The notes under the pieces: generated by a model
The model's input: the letters and a program-made list of their open reading frames with translations, nothing else
Databases searched by the model: none
What the model was told of the DNA's origin: nothing
Translations under genes and position numbers: made by a program
DNA from: an uncultured Oscillospiraceae bacterium
GTDB taxonomy: Bacteria > Bacillota > Clostridia > Oscillospirales > Acutalibacteraceae
DNA: 64,000 nt
Assembly (NCBI GenBank): GCA_900539425.1
Contig: UQBX01000004.1
Coordinates: 62,001 to 126,000 of the forward strand
Direction: 5' to 3'
Shown here: one piece after another, positions 1-8,664 of the stretch
Layout of the letters: every line of letters starts with the position of its first letter
Position numbering within the stretch: the stretch's first letter is position 1

Positions 1-1
1 C

Positions 2-1141
2 TCAAAAAAGTGGATTGGTACAGTGGTTTGTACTACTACATTAATGCAAGGCGTTAATATGCCTGCTCAAAATATAATAATAAGAAATCCACATTTATAT
101 ACTAAAAGAACAAATAATGCTGCTGAACTTTCAAATTACGAAATGGCAAATTTAAGGGGGCGTGCAGGTCGACTTCTTAAAGATTTTATCGGCAGAACAT
201 TTGTAATGGATGAATCAGCTTTTGAAGAAACAGATGGATATGACCAAACAAGCTTATTTGAAGATGTAAATATGGAATTACCATCTGGTTATGAAAAGAA
301 GTTTGATGAGCATAAAACAGATATAATAGATATTATAAATACTGAAAGACCAGTGGATACTAGTATGCAAAAATATGGATATCTGGTTTCATATATTAGA
401 CAGTCCGTTTTGAGGTATGGTGAAGAATCTTTTGAAAAAATGAATAATGTGGGTATTAATTTGACTAGAGAGCAAGTTGCAGCTATAATGTACAAGTTAG
501 ACAACTTAACAATACCAAAAAATATATGTATAAAAAACAGATACTGGGATCCATTCGTTTTAGAAGAAATTTATCAAAATTATACTGAAAATGTACCTTC
601 TAGTCCTATGGAATATGGTGCAACAGCAAAATTAGATAGAATGTTGAAGTTTTTAAGAGATAATGAATCCACAAATTATATGTATAATAAACACATAGTT
701 TCTCAACTGCAAAGAGGTCCTGGCAGAGGCTTTTTGAAATATCTATGTATAAAATGGGCAAAAGGAACATCATTATATGAACTATTAGATAACAAAAAAT
801 ATAATGATCCTGAGGAAATAGAGAAAACAATTGAAATATTACAAAATACTGTATCATTTCATGTTCCGCTTTTATTAAAACCAATTTTTGATATAAAAAA
901 TCCCGAAAGCATTTTTCTAACTTGTATGCAATGCGGAGCTTTTGAACCTATATCAAGAAAACTTATAGAAATGGGAATACCAAGAGAAACATCCTTATAT
1001 TTATATGATAATTTCTTCGAAGAATTTGATATTTCTGATATGTGCGAAAGCGACTTAAACTCAGAAATAAGAACTACACTAAAAACAAATATTGATAAAA
1101 TCCCATATTGGATAAAAATTCAATTTGAAAATCTTCTATAA
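2..1141 (+). CDS. SF2 (Ski2-like) helicase, C-terminal part, cut by window edge
   Basis: The open frame runs in from the left edge, so the start is missing; a GTG at 23 lies inside the helicase core and is not a real start. The visible part begins at helicase motif V (VVCTTTLMQGVNMPA) and continues through motif VI (NLRGRAGR), the Ski2-like form of the superfamily 2 signature. About 300 residues follow that I do not recognise. It lies outside the integrase, next to a defence-rich island, so it may be the helicase of a defence system; a Hachiman-type HamB is possible but cannot be shown from this fragment. Confidence 0.7.
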   Translation, partial: SKKWIGTVVCTTTLMQGVNMPAQNIIIRNPHLYTKRTNNAAELSNYEMANLRGRAGRLLKDFIGRTFVMDESAFEETDGYDQTSLFEDVNMELPSGYEKKFDEHKTDIIDIINTERPVDTSMQKYGYLVSYIRQSVLRYGEESFEKMNNVGINLTREQVAAIMYKLDNLTIPKNICIKNRYWDPFVLEEIYQNYTENVPSSPMEYGATAKLDRMLKFLRDNESTNYMYNKHIVSQLQRGPGRGFLKYLCIKWAKGTSLYELLDNKKYNDPEEIEKTIEILQNTVSFHVPLLLKPIFDIKNPESIFLTCMQCGAFEPISRKLIEMGIPRETSLYLYDNFFEEFDISDMCESDLNSEIRTTLKTNIDKIPYWIKIQFENLL

Positions 1142-1412
1142 ATATATGCTTATTTATTAAAATATCTTAGCAATAACAAATATATTATAAAATCTTATCA
1201 AGTCAAGATGTATGCTTTTCTAATCTATTTTGTTAGTTGTCTCATATAATTTTGTGTAAACAATTTATTGGTGAAAATCGTTGTTTTCAAAGACAAAACA
1301 GAAATTATTTCGAAAATCGCATACACCAATTTTAATACCATGTAATCAAAATTATTTAGGAACACTACATATCATGATAGAAGTTTCAAGAGAAAAATAT
1401 CTAAATAAAAAA

Positions 1413-1460
1413 GAAAGTTGTCACCTGCCATTAGACTTTGTGGCAACTTTTCTGTTTCTT
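1413..1460 (+). terminator. Terminator-like hairpin downstream of helicase
   Basis: GAAAGTTGTCAC pairs with GTGGCAACTTTTC across a loop of about 15 nt, followed by a T-rich run (TTTTCTGTTTCTT). It lies about 270 nt after the helicase stop. Confidence 0.55.
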
Positions 1461-1797
1461 AAAAAATTGTTTTTAAGAATACACCGAAAAAATAAATAAG
1501 TGTTTTTCTTTTGTGTGAATTTACCTGCAATTTCACAATACGAGTCACATCATTTTCTACCAAGAACAAAAGACTCACAGTTCACAGACAAAATTCTGTA
1601 AATTGTTAGTCAAGTTGTCAAATTGAGTGCAAACCATATATTAAAAGACTACTGTTGATTTAGCAGGACACACTCGCTTATCTCCCACCGTTAAGCCTTT
1701 TTTGAGAGTTGCAGTTCTTGCCACTTTGAATTTATATCCATGACAAGTTGCCATTTGGTTAACATTCAGCACCTTTTCAGATTAATTCAATATCAGC

Positions 1798-1846
1798 AAA
1801 AAGCCGACCGGCATTCTCAATTGAGAGATACCAATCGGCTTTTGTT
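1798..1846 (-). terminator. Terminator of the integrase operon
   Basis: On the minus strand, AAAAGCCGA pairs with TCGGCTTTT around an inner CTCAATTGAG hairpin, ending in CTTTTTG. It sits directly behind the integrase stop codon. Confidence 0.7.
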
Positions 1847-1852
1847 TTTCTG

Positions 1853-3028
1853 TTATGCATTCATAGCAAATCCTGCTGTACTCATATAGTTATCGATTTT
1901 TTGTATATTCTCGGTTTGGAAGTTTTCAAACACATCTGAATAAGTATCAAGAGTAATACTTATATCTGTATGACCTAGCAGGTCTTGAAGAACTTTCACA
2001 GGCATTCCGCCCTCAATACAACGAGTTGCGTATGTATGACGCAGACTGTGAAGTGTAAGCTTGCCTTTTACAGTTTCGTCCTTAATATTATACTTTTTCA
2101 AAACTCTGTGAAATTCCATATTAACCTGATTCGTTGACAACAACTGACCTTTTTTCGAGTGGAACAGCATTCCGTCATCAGTAGGAACATAATTCTCAAT
2201 CAGCTTGTCAATCACAGGCTTAACCATTGAATTTATCGGTATCTGACGATTGCCTTTTTCTGTCTTAGGAGTATCATTCAAAAACGACTCACCGTGAAGA
2301 TCTTTTGCAATAGTTTTATCCACATTTATGAAATTAAACCTTGTGTTTATGTCATTTCGGCTTAAGGCATTTATCTCGCCCATTCGCATTCCTGTAAACA
2401 TCGAAATCAGCATTTGCTCTTTATAAAGAATGCTGTCATCGGTTTGAAGTGCATTGAAAAATGCCTTTTGCTCTTCCATAGTGAGTGCCCTTGTTTTTAC
2501 GGTCCTTTGCCTTGATTTCGGCTTTTTTACATCCGCCATCGGGTTTTCAACTATTATCTTTCGTCTGACTGCCTCGTTAAACGCCTGACTCATCATCAGG
2601 TATATTTTTCTTATAGTTGACTGAGAATAGTCGATTTTTGAAAGAATGAGTTGTTTGAGCATTGTGGAGTCAATCTTTTGAATCGGTATGTCGTTTATAT
2701 CTTTGAAGTGTTTCATTGTTTCAAGATGACGGCTGTAAGTCTGCTTTTGAATCTCGTTCATAGCAAGTTTTTCATCAAGAATCTGTTTTGTAATCTGCCC
2801 GAAAGTTATATTATTGGCACTCACAAACTTGCCTGTATACATATCGTTTTTGACCTTACGGAGTTTTTCTTTAACCTCGTTGGGAGTGTTACCTATGATA
2901 GTCTTTCTTTTGCGAACGCCGTTGCTGTCAAAACCAAGATTAATTTGAGCCATCCATTTTTTCTTTACATTGCTGTAAAAGATAGAGCCCTCACCATATA
3001 CATTTTTCGGCTTTTTCCTGGTTGCCAT
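1853..3028 (-). CDS. int: Tyrosine recombinase (phage/Tn916-type integrase)
   Basis: Site-specific integrase of about 391 residues. It has an N-terminal AP2-like arm-binding region (KKKWMAQINLGFDSNGVRK), a SAM-like core-binding domain and a C-terminal catalytic domain with Arg in FTGMRMGEI, the HSLRHTYATR box, LLGHTDISITLDTY and the nucleophilic Tyr. I chose the ATG at 3028, which has AAAGGTGG seven bases upstream; a longer frame to 3076 has no ribosome site. It is the last gene of a leftward operon with the XRE and Spo0A-C-like genes, and presumably integrates and excises the 1.8-23.4 kb element together with the excisionase-like protein at the other end. Confidence 0.93.
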   Translation of the reverse strand: MATRKKPKNVYGEGSIFYSNVKKKWMAQINLGFDSNGVRKRKTIIGNTPNEVKEKLRKVKNDMYTGKFVSANNITFGQITKQILDEKLAMNEIQKQTYSRHLETMKHFKDINDIPIQKIDSTMLKQLILSKIDYSQSTIRKIYLMMSQAFNEAVRRKIIVENPMADVKKPKSRQRTVKTRALTMEEQKAFFNALQTDDSILYKEQMLISMFTGMRMGEINALSRNDINTRFNFINVDKTIAKDLHGESFLNDTPKTEKGNRQIPINSMVKPVIDKLIENYVPTDDGMLFHSKKGQLLSTNQVNMEFHRVLKKYNIKDETVKGKLTLHSLRHTYATRCIEGGMPVKVLQDLLGHTDISITLDTYSDVFENFQTENIQKIDNYMSTAGFAMNA

Positions 3029-3137
3029 ATTTACACCACCTTTCTTTTTATATCTGTGTGTTGTGCATTTAAGCATAGATTTTGCTAATAATCAAGTCTT
3101 TTGGAAAATTAATTTTGCAGATATAAACACAAAAATC

Positions 3138-3167
3138 AAACCGTGAACCAGGTGCGGTTCACGGTTT
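3138..3167 (-). terminator. 12-bp perfect inverted repeat between XRE gene and int
   Basis: AAACCGTGAACC and GGTTCACGGTTT are separated by 6 nt. On the minus strand the hairpin follows the XRE stop and is followed by GATTTTTG, so it can end transcription before int. Part of it recurs at 21622, so it may have another role. Confidence 0.55.
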
Positions 3168-3208
3168 GGTGATAAACAATATAAAAGTGACAATGAAAAG
3201 ATTTCTAA

Positions 3209-3451
3209 TCATTTAATTTCCTGTTCAAGGTTCCTAAAGGTATCTGTGTCAAAGAAATCGGCTATTGAAATATCCAAACCATCACAGATTTTCTTGATCG
3301 TGGTGATGCTTGGATTTTTGCTTTGATTATAAATTATAGATTTGACTGTTGTATAGGGAACACCCGAAATAGTTGCAAGGCGGCAGAAATTAAGTCCGCG
3401 CTCATTGCAGAGTTCTTCTATTCGCAGTTTTGTAGCTTCAACAATAGTCAT
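3209..3451 (-). CDS. Small XRE-family HTH regulator
   Basis: An 80-residue Cro/CI-type helix-turn-helix protein: helices around LNFCRLATISGVPYTTVKSI and a C-terminal part ending in ISIADFFDTD. The start is the ATG at 3451 with GGGAG eight bases upstream; a longer frame to 3625 overlaps the preceding small gene and has no support. It lies between the Spo0A-C-like gene and int in a leftward operon whose upstream DNA carries repeated AGACTATAT boxes, so it probably represses int and its own transcription. Confidence 0.88.
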   Translation of the reverse strand: MTIVEATKLRIEELCNERGLNFCRLATISGVPYTTVKSIIYNQSKNPSITTIKKICDGLDISIADFFDTDTFRNLEQEIK

Positions 3452-3462
3452 CAGTATCACTC

Positions 3463-3492
3463 CCAACAAAATTATGATACTAATTTTGTTGG
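3463..3492. promoter_or_regulatory. 12-bp perfect palindrome overlapping the XRE ribosome site
   Basis: CCAACAAAATTA and TAATTTTGTTGG are separated by 6 nt. Read on the minus strand, the 3' arm runs into the GGGAG ribosome site of the XRE gene, so it could act as a translation-limiting RNA hairpin or as a DNA operator. Confidence 0.55.
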
Positions 3493-3500
3493 AACAATAT

Positions 3501-3535
3501 AGACTATATGTTATACTAATTACGATATATAGTCT
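3501..3535. promoter_or_regulatory. Inverted AGACTATAT boxes, probable XRE operator
   Basis: AGACTATAT and ATATAGTCT form an inverted repeat around a 17-nt spacer, overlapping the end of the Spo0A-C-like gene. The same ATATAGTCT box recurs inside the operon promoter at about 3718-3726. Confidence 0.5.
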
Positions 3536-3686
3536 TTTTTGCTTTGCTTGCAGCAAGCGCAATGAATATCGCAGGCTCAATATCGTAGCCTGCCATCTGC
3601 AGCGCTTTACGCATTTCTTTTTCAACTTTTTCTGGAGTGGTGTTGTTCTCTTTTGCCACCAGCTCCAATAATCTTTGATATCGCAT
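3516..3686 (-). CDS. 56-residue Spo0A C-terminal-like small protein
   Basis: A short gene: ATG at 3686 with AAAGGAGG seven bases upstream, stop at 3516-3518. The segment LVAKENNTTPEKVEKEMRKA resembles the Spo0A DNA-binding domain helix pair (compare IAKKFNTTASRVERAIRHA in Bacillus Spo0A). At 56 residues it is about half of that domain and lacks a receiver. It is first in the operon with XRE and int, directly behind a strong promoter. I infer an accessory regulator or excision-control factor; the function is not known from the sequence. Confidence 0.75.
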   Translation of the reverse strand: MRYQRLLELVAKENNTTPEKVEKEMRKALQMAGYDIEPAIFIALAASKAKKTIYRN

Positions 3687-3703
3687 CAGTTCTCCTCCTT
3701 TCG

Positions 3704-3732
3704 ATAATATAGTACAATATATAGTCTGTCAA
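3704..3732 (-). promoter_or_regulatory. Promoter of the int operon with embedded operator
   Basis: On the minus strand: TTGACA, 17-bp spacer, TATTAT, followed by AAAGGAGG and the Spo0A-C-like start. The spacer begins with GACTATATATTG, sharing the box found at 3501-3535. Confidence 0.75.
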
Positions 3733-3795
3733 AATTTGTCGAACTGTGTTGTGTAGTTAAAATTGTTGTTTGCAATTTAATAAATTTTTGAAAAG

Positions 3796-3824
3796 TTGTT
3801 TAATTTATTTAGTTATGATAAAAT
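3796..3824 (+). promoter_or_regulatory. Candidate promoter for the PLD-helicase operon
   Basis: TTGTTT, 17-bp spacer, TAAAAT, 21 nt before the ATG, in very AT-rich DNA. Confidence 0.4.
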
Positions 3825-3845
3825 AAACTTATTGGTGGTGTTTGA

Positions 3846-6800
3846 ATGTTAGAATCAGGGCTCTATGAGCAAGTTATAAATAAAGAATTGGGAACAGCTA
3901 TTGACAATGCCAGTGATAAGGATTGTTCAACTGCACCTATTGACAGTGCAGAAGCATCTAAAGTACTTTCAAAGTACATAGCAAATATAATTGAAAAAGG
4001 GCTAGACGCTGTTGTGGACAACGGCGGAGATATTAACAGCCAAGTTGCGCTTGCAAATAAAATTGTAAATACAATTATCGCCGAAAGCGGCGAAGAAGAA
4101 TTTAGTGTAATGTCTGTTGATGAACGCGCTGAACAGCTTCTTTCCGTTTTAGATAAAATATATACAAATTCAAGCAAAAATTCATTACCACGCCCTGAAA
4201 CGTCAATCGCTCAGAGCTCACTATTTACCGGAGCAATTCACGAGCCACAAATGTTTACGGAGTTAAAAAAAGAAATCCTTTCTGCTGATAAAATTGATAT
4301 GCTGGTGTCATTTATTAAGTGGAGCGGACTTCGTCTTATTATTGATGAGCTGCGTGAATTTACTCAAAACGGTGGTAATTTACGCATTATCACAACATCA
4401 TATATGGGTGCAACAGATGTTAAAGCTATAGAGGAACTAAACAAGCTTTCTAACACCGAAATTAAGGTGTCCTATGATACTAAGCGAACTCGTTTGCATG
4501 CTAAAACATACGTGTTTTATCGCAACACGGGATTTACAACAGCTTATGTAGGTTCTTCAAATCTTTCTAATGCAGCTATATCAAGCGGCCTTGAATGGAA
4601 CGTTAAAGTTACTGCTAAAGATTTGCCTGAAACTATTGCAAAAATTAATGCAACTTTTGATAGCTATTGGAATTCTGCAGAATTCGAGTTGTACCAGGAA
4701 AACAAAAAAGAACGTCTTACAAAGGCGTTAAAAGCAGAAAAATATCACGATGATAATAATTCATCAAGATATATGTTCGACATAAATCCATATTCATATC
4801 AAAAAGAAATTTTAGATAAACTTAAGGCCGAAAGAGAAGTTAGAGGTAATTACAAAAATCTTGTTGTTGCTGCAACAGGCACAGGTAAAACAGTAATATC
4901 TGCGTTTGATTATAAGAATTTCTGCCGCAATCATAGCTCAGAGCCATGCAGATTATTATTTATTGCTCACAGAGAAGAAATTCTCAAACAAAGTATAGAA
5001 ACGTTTAGAGGAGTATTGAAGGACGCAAACTTTGGTGAAATGTTTGTTGGCGGATATAGCAAACCCGACGATGTTTCACACTTGTTTATGTCTATCCAAA
5101 CATTTAATTCTCAGGAGTGGTACAAACACACTTCAAGTGATTATTATGACTATATTGTTGTAGATGAATTTCACCACGCAGCGGCACCAAGCTATCAAAA
5201 ACTGTTATCATATTATAAACCCAAAATACTTCTTGGGTTAACAGCTACACCGGAACGTATGGACGGCAGAAATATCACTCATTATTTTGACAACAGAATT
5301 GCTGCTGAAATTAGATTGCCGGAAGCTATTGATAGAAAATTGTTATGCCCATTTCAATATTTTGGAATTAGCGACACCGTGGACTTGGACAGATTAAAAT
5401 GGACACGAGGCGGATACGATAAGCGTGAACTCTCAAATATATACACACTTAATCGAGCTGTGGCAGATAAACGAGCAGATAACATAATCAGATCAGTAAT
5501 TAAGTATGTTACTGATTTAGATGATGTTAAAGGACTTGGATTTTGTGTGTCTGTTGAGCACGCTGAATATATGTCAACTTATTTTAACGAGCACAATATT
5601 CCTTCAATGTTCCTAACTGGCGGTTCTTCCAATGAAGATAGAAATAGCGCTAAAAAAAGGCTTGTTAATGGTGAGATAAAATTCATATTTGTAGTTGACC
5701 TGTATAATGAAGGTGTAGATATTCCAGAGGTAAATACCGTTCTTTTTCTCCGACCGACGGAATCGTTGACAGTTTTTCTTCAACAGCTCGGTAGAGGACT
5801 TAGACTTTCAGAAGGCAAAGATTGCCTAACAGTTTTAGATTTCATTGGACAGGCTAACAAGAAATATAATTTTGAGGAGAAATTCTCTGCTCTTTTGTCA
5901 AATTCTAAGAAGAGCGTAAAGCAAGAAATAAAAGATGGTTTTGTTTCTGCGCCAAAAGGTTGCTATATTCAACTCGAAAAGAAAGCAAAAGAGTATATTT
6001 TTAAAAACATAAATGCTTCGTTTGGCTCAAAAGCAGGCTTAGTAACAAAGATTCAAGATTTTGTTGATGATAGTGGATTAAAACTATCACTTAAGAATTT
6101 TGTAGAATATTATCATCTTGACGTAAAAGCCATTTACAAGTATTCAAGTTTTTCAAGATTATGTGTTATGGCAGGTGTTAAAGACGATTTTGATGAAGAA
6201 CTTGAGCCAATTATGACGAAGGCTTTTCAAAGAATATGTTATATAGATTCTCGCAGATGGATAAATTTTATAAAGGATTTTCTATGTAATATTGAGACCA
6301 TTGTGTATGATAATTTGAGCCCAATGGATAAGCGAATGTATCAAATGCTTCAATTTACAATTTGGCAAAAAGATTATTTATCTTCGGGCTTTTCTGATGA
6401 ATTAGAAGGCTTTAGAAAATTAAAGAACTGCGAAAATCTGTATAATGAACTTTTAGAATTGCTAAACTACAATTTTGAAAAAATTGATTTCATTGACAAG
6501 CAGGTTGATTTAGGTTTTGATTGCCCTCTTGACACTTACTGCACATATACAAGAGACCAGCTCCTTGTAGCAATGGATTTTATGAAACCAAACTCAATGC
6601 AAGGGGGTGTAAAATATTTGCCCGATAAAAATGTGGATATTTTTATGGTAACACTAAACAAATCTGATAAAGATTATTCACCAAGCACAATGTATAGCGA
6701 CTATTCTATAAACGAGTGGTTATTTCATTGGCAAAGCCAAAGTAAAACAGCGCCAGAATCTCCAACGGGTCAAAGATATATTCACCATAAAGAAAGAGGC

Positions 6801-6986
6801 AATAAATTATTGCTCTTTGTTCGTGAATTTAAACAGGATAAATTTGGAACAGCACCGTACACATTTCTTGGTACAGTTAATTACGTAAAACACGAAGGCA
6901 GCCGTCCTATCAGTTTTACATTTAAACTTGATTCACCAATCCCTGCAAAATATCTTAAGAAAACTAATAAATTAGTCATCGGCTAA
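3846..6986 (+). CDS. PLD nuclease-like / DEAH helicase / DUF3427 protein
   Basis: A 1046-residue three-part protein. Residues about 110-290 form a phospholipase D-like domain with one HxK motif (RLHAKTYVF, near 217) and VGSSNLS. Residues about 320-710 are a superfamily 2 helicase: AATGTGKT (near 342), VVDEFHHAAA (near 439), GLTATPERMDG, and LQQLGRGLR (near 648). The C-terminal third ends in DUF3427-type sequence (YIHHKERGNKLLLFVREFK). Proteins of this design are common in defence islands. The GGTGGTG before the ATG sets the start. The CoiA-like gene follows 15 nt later, so the two probably form one system. Family assignment is firm; an anti-phage role is inferred. Confidence 0.88.
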   Translation: MLESGLYEQVINKELGTAIDNASDKDCSTAPIDSAEASKVLSKYIANIIEKGLDAVVDNGGDINSQVALANKIVNTIIAESGEEEFSVMSVDERAEQLLSVLDKIYTNSSKNSLPRPETSIAQSSLFTGAIHEPQMFTELKKEILSADKIDMLVSFIKWSGLRLIIDELREFTQNGGNLRIITTSYMGATDVKAIEELNKLSNTEIKVSYDTKRTRLHAKTYVFYRNTGFTTAYVGSSNLSNAAISSGLEWNVKVTAKDLPETIAKINATFDSYWNSAEFELYQENKKERLTKALKAEKYHDDNNSSRYMFDINPYSYQKEILDKLKAEREVRGNYKNLVVAATGTGKTVISAFDYKNFCRNHSSEPCRLLFIAHREEILKQSIETFRGVLKDANFGEMFVGGYSKPDDVSHLFMSIQTFNSQEWYKHTSSDYYDYIVVDEFHHAAAPSYQKLLSYYKPKILLGLTATPERMDGRNITHYFDNRIAAEIRLPEAIDRKLLCPFQYFGISDTVDLDRLKWTRGGYDKRELSNIYTLNRAVADKRADNIIRSVIKYVTDLDDVKGLGFCVSVEHAEYMSTYFNEHNIPSMFLTGGSSNEDRNSAKKRLVNGEIKFIFVVDLYNEGVDIPEVNTVLFLRPTESLTVFLQQLGRGLRLSEGKDCLTVLDFIGQANKKYNFEEKFSALLSNSKKSVKQEIKDGFVSAPKGCYIQLEKKAKEYIFKNINASFGSKAGLVTKIQDFVDDSGLKLSLKNFVEYYHLDVKAIYKYSSFSRLCVMAGVKDDFDEELEPIMTKAFQRICYIDSRRWINFIKDFLCNIETIVYDNLSPMDKRMYQMLQFTIWQKDYLSSGFSDELEGFRKLKNCENLYNELLELLNYNFEKIDFIDKQVDLGFDCPLDTYCTYTRDQLLVAMDFMKPNSMQGGVKYLPDKNVDIFMVTLNKSDKDYSPSTMYSDYSINEWLFHWQSQSKTAPESPTGQRYIHHKERGNKLLLFVREFKQDKFGTAPYTFLGTVNYVKHEGSRPISFTFKLDSPIPAKYLKKTNKLVIG

Positions 6987-7001
6987 TGTAATTTCATAGA
7001 G

Positions 7002-8291
7002 GTGTTACAAATAGAAAAAGCAATTTGGAGAGGGAAAGAAATTTTCGCCTTTGAAATATCACAAGACTATAATGATGAAAAAATTATTAGGCAAGCAAGT
7101 GGTAGAAAAGAACTGCTTTGCCCTGATGAAAACTGTAAAAACAGAATTCTTAAATATTGTCATGGCGAAAAAAAGCAGCCGTATTTTGCACATGTTGTAA
7201 ACACTGATTGTGGATATGAAAAGTATGATAATGAAACTACTGAATACACTAAAGCAATAAAAAGATTGCTTTATTCACATCTTAAAAACCACGGCTATGA
7301 TGTTAAAATGGATGTAAAACTAGTTGATAAGCATTATTCACATTTAGTAGTAATAGAAAACGGTGTTTCTTACCCTATTGAAATAATTACTAAATTTTCA
7401 AGTGCTAATCGATTGGATACGATTAAAAGAAAGTATGATGAAAAACAAATAAAATCTAATTGGATTGTAACAGATATAAATCCAAATGATGATGACAGTG
7501 TTGTTGAAAGTGAACTCTATTTTGCAAAAAGGTTTTCACTTAATGAAACAGACGATAATTCTCTCATCACAATTGATTTAACAGGAAATAGCGTTATTCA
7601 ATATTGTATGGACACCAATACATATACTTTTGACGGAATTGAAATAAGTTCAAAAAATTACCCTAATATATTTAAATTTACTTCTGATCTAAGCAACATT
7701 GAATTTTCAGATGGAAAGCTTCAGGTATCTGGATTTAAAGAGGCTTTTAATGGTTTCCTTATAAAAAAGAAACGTGCTTTTGATAAAAAATTGCTTCAAT
7801 TAAAAGAGCAAAAAGAGAAAAACAGAATTGAGGCTCAAAAAGCATTTGAAGAAGCACAGCGTTTTGCTAATTTAATCAAAGAAAAACGTTTACAAGAAGA
7901 GCAAGAACGTGAAAAAATACGTCAGAAACAGGAAAAAGAAAAACAAAAGAAGAGAAAGAAAAAGCGTGTAACATTGCAAAAACCTAAAGAACACTCGTTA
8001 GAAGAGATTTTTATTTCGTTGAGCGAAACAAAATTGATGTCATATAATCCTAATAGTAAAGACCAAATGTTAAAATGGGACAAATCTAAATTCGAACAAT
8101 CATTTGAAAAAATTATTATGGAACCAAGCACTGAATTTAAAATGATTGTTCAAAAACTGCGTTATGGAACACAAACCGAAAGAATGATTTTTAAACAATT
8201 ATATGATGAAAGAAACAAGTATGACTCAAGGATCGCAGCAGTATTAGAAATGATATATACGAAAGTTATAGACGATATTGGCAACTTTTAA
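7002..8291 (+). CDS. CoiA-like (competence/nuclease-fold) protein with basic coiled coil
   Basis: About 429 residues. The N-terminus has a Cys pair, CPDENCKNRILKYCHG, followed by KQPYFAH, and then a restriction-nuclease-like region (LLYSHLKNHGYDVKMDV, then YPIEIITKFSSANRLDTIKR), the pattern of the CoiA family. Residues about 255-330 are a Lys/Glu/Gln-rich coiled coil. The start is uncertain: a GTG at 7002 is the only standard codon, but AGAGGTG overlaps it and is better placed for the ATA at 7011. The PLD-helicase gene ends 15 nt upstream, suggesting a helicase-nuclease pair. Confidence 0.75.
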   Translation: MLQIEKAIWRGKEIFAFEISQDYNDEKIIRQASGRKELLCPDENCKNRILKYCHGEKKQPYFAHVVNTDCGYEKYDNETTEYTKAIKRLLYSHLKNHGYDVKMDVKLVDKHYSHLVVIENGVSYPIEIITKFSSANRLDTIKRKYDEKQIKSNWIVTDINPNDDDSVVESELYFAKRFSLNETDDNSLITIDLTGNSVIQYCMDTNTYTFDGIEISSKNYPNIFKFTSDLSNIEFSDGKLQVSGFKEAFNGFLIKKKRAFDKKLLQLKEQKEKNRIEAQKAFEEAQRFANLIKEKRLQEEQEREKIRQKQEKEKQKKRKKKRVTLQKPKEHSLEEIFISLSETKLMSYNPNSKDQMLKWDKSKFEQSFEKIIMEPSTEFKMIVQKLRYGTQTERMIFKQLYDERNKYDSRIAAVLEMIYTKVIDDIGNF

Positions 8292-8309
8292 ATTTTAGCT
8301 GGATATTAA

Positions 8310-8347
8310 AACTCCTTTGTGGTATATGTTTGTACTGCAAGGGAGTT
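8310..8347 (+). promoter_or_regulatory. Hairpin containing the ribosome site of DUF6809 gene 1
   Basis: AACTCCTTTGTGGTA pairs over 15 bp, including G-U pairs, with TACTGCAAGGGAGTT around an 8-nt loop. The 3' arm contains the AAGGGAG ribosome site and ends 6 nt before the ATG. The same structure precedes the second DUF6809 gene at 20504-20541. Alternatively it could be a palindromic DNA operator over an extended -10 element (TGGTATAT). Confidence 0.7.
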
Positions 8348-8353
8348 GTTATT

Positions 8354-8602
8354 ATGTCAGTACTTCAAGAACTGTGGTATGGTAATATTAAGCCAAATGA
8401 AGATAAGCTCATAACAGAAGAAGAGAAAAAGTTGGTCCATCTAATAACTCGGCATTATGAAACGCTGTCATCTTCTCTAAATGATGATGAATGGGAAATA
8501 TTAAAAAAATATGCTGAGTGCTTTACAGAATATGCATTGCTTATTGAAAGCCAAGCGTTTGAAATAGGTTTCAAGCTGGCTGTGAAATTTTTAATTGAAT
8601 AA
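8354..8602 (+). CDS. DUF6809-type small acidic protein, copy 1
   Basis: An 82-residue helical protein beginning MSVLQELWYGN and ending in QAFEIGFKLAVKFL. The ATG at 8354 follows AAGGGAG; the upstream TTG at 8330 lies inside a hairpin and is not used. A paralogue with about half the residues identical lies at 20548-20799, and its leader is even more conserved than the protein. The function of this family is unknown. The two copies bracket the defence cargo. Confidence 0.82.
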   Translation: MSVLQELWYGNIKPNEDKLITEEEKKLVHLITRHYETLSSSLNDDEWEILKKYAECFTEYALLIESQAFEIGFKLAVKFLIE

Positions 8603-8664
8603 TAGGGTGCATAAGAAAAAGCAGGCGCTTTGATGCGTCTGCTATTTGTTTACCACTATTTATT

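Larger units (their letters stand above)
1142..1852. other. Intergenic, probable left end of the mobile element
   Basis: No convincing gene. A 72-codon open frame at 1281-1499 has no ribosome site or recognisable sequence. The stretch holds one terminator hairpin behind the helicase and one behind the integrase. The left attachment site of the element probably lies here, but no duplicated core of useful length is visible. Confidence 0.5.

Noticed and set aside
1281..1499. 72-codon open frame left of the integrase.
   Set aside because: No ribosome site, spans a terminator hairpin, and no recognisable sequence.
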